Assembly (NCBI GenBank): GCA_013397935.1
Contig: VZRN01005389.1
Span: 785,547 to 849,546, forward strand
Source: Dasyornis broadbenti
Lineage: Eukaryota; Chordata; Aves; Passeriformes; Dasyornithidae
Length of the DNA: 64,000 nucleotides
Direction of reading: 5' to 3'
The translations under genes and the position numbers were made by a program. The stretch's first letter is position 1, and the number at the start of each line of letters is the position of its first letter. Positions 24,341 to 35,240 of the stretch are shown here, piece after piece. The notes under the pieces are model-generated. The model saw nothing but the letters and a program-made list of their open reading frames with translations. It was not told the DNA's origin and did no database searches.

Positions 24341-27150
24341 ATGAATTGGATTGGTATTCCAAAAGTCTCATGTGTCTCATGAGATCTCAGAAGAAATCAT
24401 TCCACATTTTAGGGCTAACGTGAGGTCTCGTTAATTGTGAACAAGAAGAAGACGAAGTAAAACCTGACAAATGTGATTTGCTATAAATTTCTTCTGGAAC
24501 ACAGATTTTCATGAGTGTTTTCATCTGGCTCCTAAAAAAAAAAAAATCTGTGTATTTTTCCTGGCTAAAATAAATTCAAAAAAGGTTTAGGAATGGGCTG
24601 GCTTTTAACTAGGATCCTTAAAAACCTTCAGCAGCATTTTTTTCCCCTGGCACTATCATGGGGACTCCCTTGTGCTGTTTCTGTTGCTCAAGAGATCGGT
24701 GCTACTGGTATTCCTTCTCTTACACCTGAAATTTGGCTTTCCTCCACAATTCATTTTGGAATACAACAAACCCTAAACAGCTGGACAGGAGCTTGGACTG
24801 TAAATCGTAACCAGCTTTAATTTAGTTCATTTCCCGCTGGTGACTGATGTTTTTATGGTGCTTTACTGCACTTCATAATAATTTAAAGCAGATATTTAGT
24901 ATGTCTATAAAATCTCTTTCACGAGGTTCTGAGGAAGGGAAGCTGTGTAAATACTCTTTGGGTTTTCGGTTGAGTTACAAACTGTTGACAAGTCAATCTG
25001 TAAAATAAGTAATTTCTGGGGATGGAGGAGTTACTGAACCCCATTGTTTACAGGGAACCTGTTTATGGGGGGTCTCTCAGTTTTCTCTGATTAAATCCAG
25101 ACAGGCTTAGTGCTGAAATCAGTCTTTGAGCCTGGGAAACATCCTGATAATGTTTCAGTTTAGAAATGTCACATCATTTAATTCTTGGGTCTTCTTTTGT
25201 TGTAGAACACAAGGATTTAATAATTTCCTTTGATCAGTATTTTTCATTCTTTCTCATTTCCCTAGTGTTTCCAGCATGCTCCAATTTTCTCCTCAGCACT
25301 TTTTAGTGGAAAAAGAAAAACCATTTGAGTGTCTTTTAACTGATGATTTCCATGATGATTATCTGGGAATAAGCACCTCTGATTGCTGGGTCCTTCCCTT
25401 TTTGCACAAGGCAGGGCTCAGGGAGGTTCTGAGCTGTTTAGTGCAAATCCAGCAGCCCCATCAGCGAAACCCTGGGCAGCGAGGTGAAGCCTCCTCGAAT
25501 TACAGCTCAGGTTCTGCTCGTTCAGTTGCGTTCCTCAGCATCTCCTCTTGCTAAGTGTAGTAAAACTGTGTCTTAGCTGACGGAAATAAATACTCCAGCG
25601 CTGTGTCAGTCTGCTGTGGCACCCCGGAGAGAGACGTGGCATTTCCAGCAGACATCTGAGCAGGGAGAAGCAAAATAGAGCCTAATTGAAAATACAGCTG
25701 GATAAGGAGAGTCCTGATGTGGTCCTGGCAGCCACTGGAGAGATGGAAATGCAGAGGGTCTGAGGCTGCATGAGCAGAGTGCGAGCAGAGGCAGGAGTGT
25801 CAGCACATGACAGGGCTTGGGTGTCCTCTGGAGAAACTCCGGTCAGACCAAGGTCAGCCTCCAGTGGGAAACCTGATAAAAACTTGCAGAAGAAGCATAA
25901 TTCTAAATTCTAATTCTAAAATTTATGAAGCTGTTACTCTGCAGTGTTGCCTGGACTGGCTGTGGCTCTTGAGAGCATCCTGCCCATGCGGTGCCAGCTC
26001 ATCCTCAGCTGGCTCCGGATCCAGGGCATCCCCACGCTGCCTCACGCCCTCCCCGCCGTGCTCCTGAAAACACACCCGCCTTGAGAGGGAATTTCATTTG
26101 CAAGTCTTCAGGTCTTGGATTATCCTTCCCAATCCCCTGCAGTATTATGAATTATTTTCAAATTTAAGTCGAGTGTTTCTGTGAACCTTGCCCGTGAACT
26201 CGGCAGTAATTTGTATTGTAATGGGAAGGGCAGCACGGCATGGAAAGAACCTTTCCATAAATAAATGCTGAGTGCTGGGGAGCACCTGCAGCAGGAATGA
26301 AAAATCAGAGGCGATGGGGCTATTTCAGCAAGTTCAGATTCCAACCAACCTCCTTGCAGCAGAGGAAAATACCATTCCAATACCTGCCGTGGTGTTCATT
26401 TGCACTGGAGAAGGATCAGCGTTTGCATTAGGTTCTCCAAATTTTGATAACCTCATTTCCCCTGAGGGAGTTTTTGGGCAGGATAATGTATAGCCCCATG
26501 TTGTGTGTTCCGAATTCCATTTGCGAGAGATCAGGATTTTATTGCCAGAGCAGCATTTAAAAATTGCTCTCTCTTTTCTCGGCTTTGTGGGAATTTACAG
26601 CCCCAGAACGGAAAGAAAAGGATTTTTTTGATAAGATGTAGGCTTGATTTTTATTTATTAGTTTTGATGGGAATCTTTACCCCATGGATAGATGTTGCTA
26701 GTTATAAAAAGTAGTTGCTGAAAATGCCCAGCTCCTTCCTGCAGTGGTGCTGGAGCTGGAGCTGGAGCTGCCGGTGCAGGGATGGTTTCCCAGCACAGGA
26801 AGGGCTGTTCCGGAGTGAAACACACGGTGGTCTGAGTGCCCAACCACCAGCACCACCAGGCAGGCAGCTCCAAAGGCAGCTCCAAGGGCGAGTGCTCAGC
26901 TTTTCCTAAAAACAGGCCTTCTGTGAGGCGTTTTAAGTTTTTTTTCCTTTATTCCTGCCTTTATACCATCCTCGAGCAGCCGCTGGGGCAGCCGAGTCTC
27001 GTGCTCCCTGCAGCTGCTGCTCCACTGCTGGTGCTGTGCCTTCAGATCCCTGCGGCACCGCCAGCTCCTCCCGGCATCCCGGCGCTCCTGCAGAGCCAGC
27101 TGTTCGTCTGTTCCTGCAGACGGATGATGTGCCTCAGTGGCTGCAACAAC

Positions 27151-27210
27151 CCCCTTCTCCTCCCTCTCCTCTTTCTTATCCTCCTCCTCTCCTCCTCCTC
27201 CTCCTCCTCC
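27151..27210. repeat. Pyrimidine tract ending in TCC repeats
   Basis: Sixty bases on the plus strand are pyrimidine apart from one A, ending in a run of CTC/TCC triplets. Such tracts can form triplex DNA. Open frames over it read poly-Ser or poly-Glu and are not genes. Confidence 0.85.
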
Positions 27211-27660
27211 CAAGGCTCCTTGTCCCAAGTGCTCTCTTGGCTCACCGTGCCCTCTTCCGTCTGATGCCAGGTTTCAGGGTGGTCTCTAGGAATTGCCACG
27301 CGTGCCTCGGTGAGGCTGGGGAGCCTGGAGCTGTGAGCAGAGACGCTCCAGTGCGTGCTGGGCTCCTGCTCCAGTCCAGATCCATCTTGGGGCTCTCCGG
27401 GTGCTCCCCACTGCTGGGTCAGCTCCGTGCTGGGCTCTGCCTCCCAGCTTGGAATGTGCATCAACCTTCCCACCGAGATTTCCACCTGCTTTTTGTTTAA
27501 TCAAGCACCTCTCAGCATGTCTCCTGCTCACTGGTCTCCTGAAGGATTGAGGCATTGATGCAGATCGTGGGAATTATTCCCGGGATGGTGGTTTGGGCTG
27601 TTCTACTCCAACCCAGCCATGGGCTGGGATCCTTTAAACACACGTGTTCCTTTCCTGAAG

Positions 27661-27712
27661 CATTAACAGAGGAACTCATTAATTGCTAATTGCTACTAAT
27701 TAATCCTCTGTA
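27661..27712. promoter_or_regulatory. Homeodomain-motif cluster inside an inverted repeat
   Basis: CAGAGGA and TCCTCTG arms enclose ATTAATT, two GCTAATTGCT-type words and AATTAAT. Unique AT-rich sequence continues to about 27960. Candidate regulatory element. Confidence 0.22.
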
Positions 27713-30700
27713 TGGTGTCTCATGTTTATGAGCAGATGAAGTAGAACTTTCCCTCATCGACGCCTTGAGAACATTTAAGCCTTTTGCGTGGCTTGTTATA
27801 TCATCACATTTCAAACTTCTCGGTTACCAAAGTAGTCAGTAATTAATTGATATCCCTGTGGTACGAGGTAACTGAATGTTGGTTTTCCAGTCCTGCTTTA
27901 CTCCGTGTATTTTTGTGTCATATGGCAAATTAACTCCAATTTCCATATTATTCTCTGAACATTTTCAGAGCTGTGGTCCCTGTGAGGCTGCTCTCTGAGT
28001 CCCTCTGCCCACATGGGTGACCTTTTAAGAAGTCTTTACTCCAGTCCTTCTCCCCTCAAAGCTCTGTTCTTCTAACCCAGCCGAGGAATAGCAGCACCAG
28101 CTCCACAAATCTCATCAAACTTGTTGCTTCTTGGTAGCAACAGGCGACAAATGGATCTTCCCTTCCCTCCGGGGGTAATGATAGTTTGAAACGCCCTGTC
28201 CTGCCTCCACTTCCTTCATTTGGCAGGTCTTTGGGAGCTTACATAACCTGGCAGCGATTCCCTGTCTAAACCCTGTCCAGCATTTCATGCAATAAACGTA
28301 ATGGACTTTTCCATCTTGGAACAGCTGAATTCTCTCAGAGCAGCTGCTGTGGTTTATTGATGGGCTCATTAGAGCACTGCCACTGGCCCAGGAGGGACTC
28401 TGTGCATATCCCAGTGTGGAACATAAACTGGGCATTTCCAGATGATCCAGCTCAAGGGCTGGGAGCCCCGATGGCTGGGACTGATGGCTGGAATTGCAGG
28501 AGCTCAGACAGGGAGCCTGGGGAAATGGAACTGGCAGCTGCAGGGAAAGCCAGAGGGCAGGGGCAGTGTGCCAAGCCCTGGCTGGCTGGCAGGAATGCTG
28601 CTCCGCAGCTTCCTGTGGGATCTGTGTCTTTTTGGAGAAGGGATTTTGTTGAGAGGCTGAGCTGTGGGTCTGTGGGTCACCACAGCCATGCCAGGGAAAG
28701 TGGCACTTCTCTCACTACTACCTTTGGAGAAAATCTAAACAATTTGAGATTGTTTTTAAATTTTCTTTGGAGGGTTTGTAATGAAAATAATTCCCCCCCA
28801 AGCAAGAACATTGCCCTTTCCACCCAGCTCTTTTGTTTACTTCATCCATCATCCTTGCTCGGGAGCTCGTTTCATAGGAGTGCCCCGACTGCTTGCTTGG
28901 GTGTGAAAATTGAAATTTCAGTTCTTGTCCTTGTCTACAGAAGTCACCTGGCCTGTGTCCATCAGTGAGCTGGTCCAGACTGTCTCATCAGACCTCGATT
29001 TTCAGGGGAATAAAAATTCCAGCTTTATTTTCTGCAACTGTTCTGCAGCATCCACCTCAATCACACTGTGATAGAAAACATTCAGAATTGCACTTGTTTG
29101 CAGGGCCTCTCTAGTGATCAGCATCTCCTGGGAAAAAAGCCTCAAAGGAGTAAGAATAAACTCAAAAGGTTTCTACATCTTCTATTCAACATTCACGATC
29201 ATTTTAATAGTTCCTTAGGTCCCAGCTGAACAGCCCTGTCTTTGCAGCCGAGCTGGAGGAGATGAGAGTAAGAGGAAAAGCCTCGCGCAGCCAGTCTGGA
29301 AGGGCCAGCTCCTCCGAGGAGCATTTGCAGCACAGGCTTTAGGATAATCACGGCTTGTGTTAGGGTGAGCGGGTGCCAGAGGCTGCTCTGTCCAAACTGC
29401 CCCTAGACCAGCCCACGGTGTGCTGTAAATCCTCTTGGAAATAAACAACCCAGCCCACAAACAAGTGACTCAGCCCTCAGAACCTCAGACGGTTTTGTTT
29501 GTGTTATTTTCATTTGCCTGGGTAATCGAATTTGTTGGAATTAGGGGTTTGTCTAGATAATAACGTTTTCTCACCCTCTGGCAGGGGAGCGGGCTGCAGT
29601 GAATGCCGATGTGCCGAGTGCTGCATGGATTGGAATAAACTGGCCCTTGATAGCATCAATTACCCACTCCTGATGGATGGCTGCGTGCAGGCTGCCAGCT
29701 TTGGATTGCACAGGATCAGCCACTATTTCTCTCTGATAGAAATGCTCTGAGGAAAATGTAATTCCAGCTTTGGTGGAGTTCTGTGCATGTGGAGGGGACC
29801 CACAGCGATGCTGGGGGCAAGGACAGCCTGGCACCCCCTTAGTGCCTGTGGGCCCTGGGCAGTGGCAGCCTGGCCAAACACCCACTGGTGACAGCGTTTG
29901 GCAGCACGCCTGTGCCAGGCCCCCGGTAATTGCCTCTTTGCTGGTGTTCCCTGGGGATTGCTGAAGCCAGGCGCTGCCAGAGCTGTGGTGACAGGAACAG
30001 GAGCACCTCTAAAGGCTTGTGAAGCACCTCAGAGGCTGTTCCACCCCTGGTTCTCCAGGGGGAGGCTGGGCAGATGGATGGCGAGTAGTGGCTGTGGTTT
30101 CAAGGTGTGAGGGTCGGTGGTGGCGAAGCCGTGTCGTGCCTGAGCCCAGTCCTGGTGCTGGTGAAGGATCTGTAACGTGGCTAATTGGTGCTCTTGTGTA
30201 GCTCTGGGCGGGGGAAAGACTGCAGCAGCCTCATCTCTTTGTTCCAGCTTCCCCAGGGCTGCTCAGCCCAGCAGCAGGCTGGGGAATGATCCCTGGGGCT
30301 TGGTTGTCCAACGAGCCCGGGCTGGAGCTGCTGGACTCTGCCAGCCCCTTGGGCACAGGGACCCTGCTCGTGTTCCCACTGGATCTCAGGGCCTCTCTGC
30401 TCCAGACGCAGGAGCTCCCCACGCGCTTGCTCCGTGTGCTGGGGAGTCTCTCCTACCCAGGAGCAGCCAGGGGCCGCTTCAGGGAGGTTTGGGGGTACAG
30501 ACAAAGTGTGCTCTGTGCCATGGAAGCAGCAGGTCAGCAAGGGAAACTGGAAATTAGACATGCGTGTATGGACACAGTGTGAAGCCTGAAGTGTGAGCAG
30601 CGCTGGAGGGTGGTTATGATGCTGATCATCGGGGGACCAGACTTCCTGCTAGAAGACAAACAATCCCAATTGTATTACCTGTTGTAGCTGTGACCTGCAG

Positions 30701-30839
30701 GACGGCTGTGGGTTAGTGTTGCAGTAACAACCTGCTGAGCACCCCCAGCTCCTCCAGCGTCTCAAATGCTGCTGTGAACCAAGGGAGCCGCGTGTGTCCC
30801 CCCATGCTCTGCTCCTGTCTGAGCAGACAAGAGTGGCAA

Positions 30840-31090
30840 AGCCATTAGCTTGGAGCACATTCCTTAATGTGGCGTAAGCAGCTAAAGAAGATGTATTTAT
30901 GTTCCTTCATTTGCAATTGATAATCTCAAGAGTAAGAACTGGTAATAAATTCCCTCACTGGGGCTCTTCTCCCTCCAGCCCCGCCACAGAGGGGAAGAGC
31001 AGCTCATTTGCATGAGATAATGAAACTGCAGTGAAATAGTAAAATTGCAAAGCAACTTTGTTTTAATAATGACAGATGCTTCTTAAACAC
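30840..31090. promoter_or_regulatory. Candidate conserved noncoding element with reverse octamer
   Basis: ATTTGCAT at 31006-31013 followed about 50 bp later by ACTTTGTTTTAATAATG, a SOX-like word next to TAAT. Unique AT-rich sequence. Confidence 0.22.
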
Positions 31091-34000
31091 TTCAATTATG
31101 TCTTTCCGAGCTGTTTTAGCAAGGCCACAGAAAGGAAGAGCAGCGTTCCTGAAATACTTGGAATAAAACTCATTCCCTTTCCACAACGTCTCCAACCAAA
31201 AACCTTCCCCCCCTTTGTTCAAAAAGCATTTGGCTTTTTCCTGGCTCAGGACGTGCCTGTTTCGGGGCCTGAGAGGATGGGGGGAGTGCTCCCGGGCAGG
31301 TCACCCTCCCAGAGGTGGGGTGGGCTGGGCTGCAGGCCCTGGGCTGCTGGGAACCGCCGTTCCTTGTGCTGTCCTATGGGAATTGTAAAAATGGTGCCAA
31401 TCTCCATGGTTCATGACCCAGCAGTGACACAGCGTCAGCACCAGCCTCGACTTCCCCGAGCTAAACTGGCTCCCGAGGTGCTGCAGACACTTTGCTATAA
31501 AGAAGCAGCGAATGGTGCATCCAACAAAGCCCAGGGAGCAAGATAAACACATTAATGGAAAAAAAGCCATTATGAGAGTTCACAGCATGCATGGAGAACA
31601 GGGAGAGAGATTCTGGGCAGCAGGGGAGGATGAAAATAAGACAACTAGAGCTGAAGGGTAAAAAGCCTGAGAGGTTGGAATGGTGTCTTGCCTGAAATCT
31701 TTCTGCAGCACATTTTTGTATTTTCTGCAGTGATTCTCCAACCCTGTGCTCTGCCCTGTGCCCCCTTCCCTCCTCTAATGGTGCCCTTTTCCCTTCTGCT
31801 GCTTCCTCCTGCCCCCTTTTCATGCCCATGAAAAGACACCTCTCCAGACCTGCTCCTCCTCTCAGCCCGTGCAGTCTCTGGGCTCGGAGGTGTTACCTGT
31901 GTCACAGTCACTTTGCTAATTTACGACAACCATTTCAAGGCACATTATATCCAGAGCCCATATGTTACCTCACCGCTGCCAGAAGAGTTCTTGTTTACTA
32001 AGCTGATGCTTTCAGCGTGCTCAGAGTGTGCTAAATAGCACCATCGATACTACTTAAAATAAAAGGTGTCAGCACCTTGTCTGCCCCTGCAGATTGCTCA
32101 GCGCTCTCAGCTCTGAGATGTCCCTGAGCACCCACACCTCCAGCTGAGCTGCTCCTGCCGCTCCCTCTGGCACTGGTGCCTGATCCTTCCCTGGTCCTGA
32201 CCCATCCCTGCAGCTCTGCTGTGCCCCGTCTCCCCACAAAGCAGTTCTGGGGCACCGAGGGGTTGTGACAGGAAGGCAGTTCTTGGTTTGGGGCAGGATG
32301 ACACACTTTTAGTGTTTTTAATGCTCTTCGCGTCTGGAGATGCCGAGGAAAGCCGAGGCCGCGTGTCTGCAGCTGCTGGGGCTGTCCAGCTCCGGCAGAG
32401 GAGCAGCTCCTGGGGCGTGCAGAGCCCACACAGAGCCTGCCCCTGCCACCCAGTGCAGCTGCATCCCTGGGGTGTTCCCAGTGCAGTCCTGAGCTGGAGT
32501 GGCCCTGCTGTTGATGGACCAGGCTCCTGCTCTCCTCCCCTTCCTTGCCCCTCTGTGTAGGACAACCGCTTCCAGTTTTTTGGTGTTTTCTGCTTTGTTT
32601 CTTTCCCTGTTTGCCTGAGCACAGCTCTCGAAGCCAGAGGCTCTGTTTTTTTCTAGTTATAAGCATAATGTAAGTGCACAACTCCAGTCCCATGGTTGGT
32701 CAGATATTTCAGATTCTGGTGGAAAATATCAGATGCAGAAGTTGCACGTTAATTCTTGAACCAAAGTGTCACCAAACTCCTCCAAATGTCACAACCCAGT
32801 TTGGATTCAGGCTGTATGTCTGGAGGCTCAGGTCAGGTTTGTTTTTGTGCTGTTCACCTTTCTGCTGGTCTCCACTTCTCGCTGGCGTCACCCTCTGGTT
32901 CTACAGGGCCCAGCTGACCCTGTTCCCGTTCTGCTCCTCCTGGAAGGCGGAATAACAGACGGGTCTCTGGAGGAGGCTCTGTAGCTTCCAGCTGTGCTGC
33001 AAGTCACTTCAGTTTCTCATCTGTGGAGCTGGAGATGGAGGTGGAATGAGCTGGGATCAACCTGTCCCGCTCAGCAAGCTGGGTTGGGATGAAGTCATGC
33101 CACTTATGGAAATCGCACGAAGATCCTGACAGGCTCCCGATGCCAGACAGACAACGTTATTAAATTTAAAGTTATTATATGCAGGCGATGCTCCCCATTT
33201 CCGTGGCTGTTTGGGCCTCGCGTTAGTGATGCGAACACAGTTCTTGTACCGTGCAGGGACTGTGCTGCCCAACCCACCCTGGCAGGCTCTAGAGGAGACG
33301 ATGGATTTCCTGCTGCCCTCATTCTCTCTGTTCCATCCCCAAATTTCCATTAAGGACATCAGGTGTATTTTACCTGTGAAAACATTTAGGTCCAAACTGG
33401 CCTGAGTCCTCCCTGAGTGGCAGAGATTTTGTCTGGTTTGGTTTGGGGAGAAGGAAAGAGTTGGTGTTCGTAGAGAGCCAGAGCGCTGGAGGGATCGTGG
33501 TGGTCCGTGTTGGCCACCTGTCCCTGCGAGAGGGCACAGGGATGCATCGGAGCGCTGACACACAGGGTCAGGAAAACACCTGCTCGTGGATGTACAATTA
33601 CTGCTTTGAAATGGGATTTTGCTGGAAGAAATCCAGGTTAAAAATTGTTCTCTGCTGAGCTGAAAATCTAAAATGTCTGGTTGGGACTGGGAGGTGGGAG
33701 GGTGGGCAGATGCCTCTCACCATTTCCTGATTTTCTCCATATTTTGCCCAGAGGGATTAATTGGTGCTCAAAGGGAGCCGAACTGCTGTTTTATGAGTGA
33801 AATCTGTTGTCTCATTCATTATTCATTCGGAGGTGATTGGCAGCTCCGAGGCGCTGGGTCACAGTCAGTAAAGGGTGAGCTGCTGACTGACAAGGTTAAT
33901 TGCTGCCTCGCGTTATTGCTGATAACGATTTATGTTGACAATTCCTGGTATTCCTGGTGCAGCCGGAGGTTTGTCATGCGGGGTCAGCCGGCGCTGCCCC

Positions 34001-35103
34001 GTCCTGCGCCTGCTGTCCTCCGCAGCTGGGAGCGGCCGTTCCCTTGGCACGTGAGAAAGGATTTTGTTCCCAGAGCAGGTCTCTCACGCTAAGTGATGCA
34101 GAAGCAGCTTTGCAAAGGCATCCGTCGCTTTTACTTTTTTTCCTTCTTCTTTTTTGCCATGTTCTCTGCATATTGATCAGGGTTCAGAGCATAAAAGTGA
34201 GGCTGGGCTCAGCTCTGCTGGTCCCCCCTCGGCGCCAGCGTCAAAGCTTTGGTTTTCCGGGGGCTCAAGTGAATAGAGATGTGAAAGATTTTTGAGGGTG
34301 ACCCTTAAAAATAATTAAAATGGGAAGGAATAATCTTTTTTTCTCTGTGTACAGGGCGGGTTGTGCCACTGAAGCCCAGAGCCACCCCCGGGGCTGTGTC
34401 TCTGCTTTGGGGGTTTGTTTTATTGCAGCTGGAAGGGCACAGCTCTGGCTGCACTCACCGCTCCCATCCCAAGAAGCGCAGACTTTTCCTCCCTGCCTTG
34501 ATATAATAAAGCAGAGTCATAAAGATTTCAGACTAATAAACGTTGGCCTTTAGGGTGCTCTCAGCTTTTATCAGGCTAATAAGATTTTTGACTTACACGG
34601 AAAGCAAGAGGCAAGCAGAGCTTTTATGAACCTGACGGCCTTGCCGGGGCTTTTGGGCTCCGGCACCTCTCTGTGATGAAAAGCTCCAGGCGAACCACGG
34701 TGGGAGAGAGCTCCTGTGGATGGCTCTTCATGGAATATCTGGGCTTAATTGCCTGTCTGATACCAAACTGTGGGAGGTGTGTGAGGGCAGGGAGAGCTGC
34801 ACTGCCTGAGCCTCATCATCTCTTCCCTCCCTCTGGCCAAAATTGGGACTTTCCCTCCCTCTCCACGTGTTGTGCTCGAGCCCATCACCACTGCCCCAAA
34901 CGTGCCCCAAGCCCCCTGGTGAGCAGCACCAGCAGCAATTCCCGGGTGTTTGGGTGCAGTTGGGAACTGGTTTTATCGTCACCGGCTTTATGGCTGATAA
35001 AGTTTGGGATGTTGTTAAACAGTGTGAGTTTGGGATAGAATTTGAGCTAGAAGGGAGATGTTGAGTATAAACAGGCATAAACTTCATTATTTTCTAGAAA
35101 TTA

Positions 35104-35109
35104 TTTATT
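35104..35109 (-). promoter_or_regulatory. Candidate distal polyadenylation signal AATAAA for GRIK3
   Basis: AATAAA on the minus strand inside an AT-rich, low-complexity-free stretch. It would place cleavage near 35.09 kb. It is the last such signal before sequence looks intergenic. Confidence 0.35.
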
Positions 35110-35214
35110 TAAAATTTAAAACAATATTACTTCATACAGCAAACTGTGCACTTTGATATATCACAGTGTCTTAAAAAGGAAAATAATCAGAATTTTTTCT
35201 TTCTTTTTTTTTTT

Positions 35215-35220
35215 TTTATT
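35215..35220 (-). promoter_or_regulatory. Candidate proximal polyadenylation signal AATAAA
   Basis: AATAAA on the minus strand runs straight into a genomic A tract, 12 bases after a Pumilio-like TGTAAATA. It may be a real signal or just part of the A tract; oligo-dT priming artefacts are likely here in cDNA data. Confidence 0.25.
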
Positions 35221-35232
35221 TTTTGGAAACTG

Positions 35233-35240
35233 TATTTACA
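35233..35240 (-). promoter_or_regulatory. Pumilio response element-like TGTAAATA in the inferred 3'UTR
   Basis: An exact match to the consensus UGUANAUA on the transcribed strand, just upstream of AATAAA. Pumilio proteins repress or localise neuronal mRNAs through this motif. Function is inferred from motif and position only. Confidence 0.3.

Larger units (their letters stand above)
19761..35089. other. Intergenic, 15 kb without recognised gene or CR1
   Basis: No protein family recognised in any frame, including the longest open frames (220 codons at 32693-32031 minus, 203 codons at 28357 plus). It holds several octamer-containing AT-rich blocks, a pyrimidine tract and a GGAGCT hexamer run at 26750-26770, and it ends next to the inferred GRIK3 3' end. 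Confidence 0.55.

Noticed and set aside
26746..26909. Repetitive Trp-Ser-Trp-Ser open frame
   Set aside because: It reads a GGAGCT hexamer run and neighbouring simple sequence.
28357..28968. 203-codon plus-strand open frame
   Set aside because: No known family, no promoter or poly(A) context, and overlapping frames read equally well.
32031..32693. 220-codon minus-strand open frame, the longest in the window
   Set aside because: GC-rich sequence with overlapping open frames on both strands, no recognised domain, no splice or conservation evidence; low-complexity Ser/Gly/Arg-rich translation.
1..35089. CRISPR arrays, bacterial operons, phage or plasmid genes
   Set aside because: The sequence is vertebrate: CR1 LINEs, GT-AG introns and microsatellites. 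The minisatellite lacks the spacer structure of a CRISPR array.
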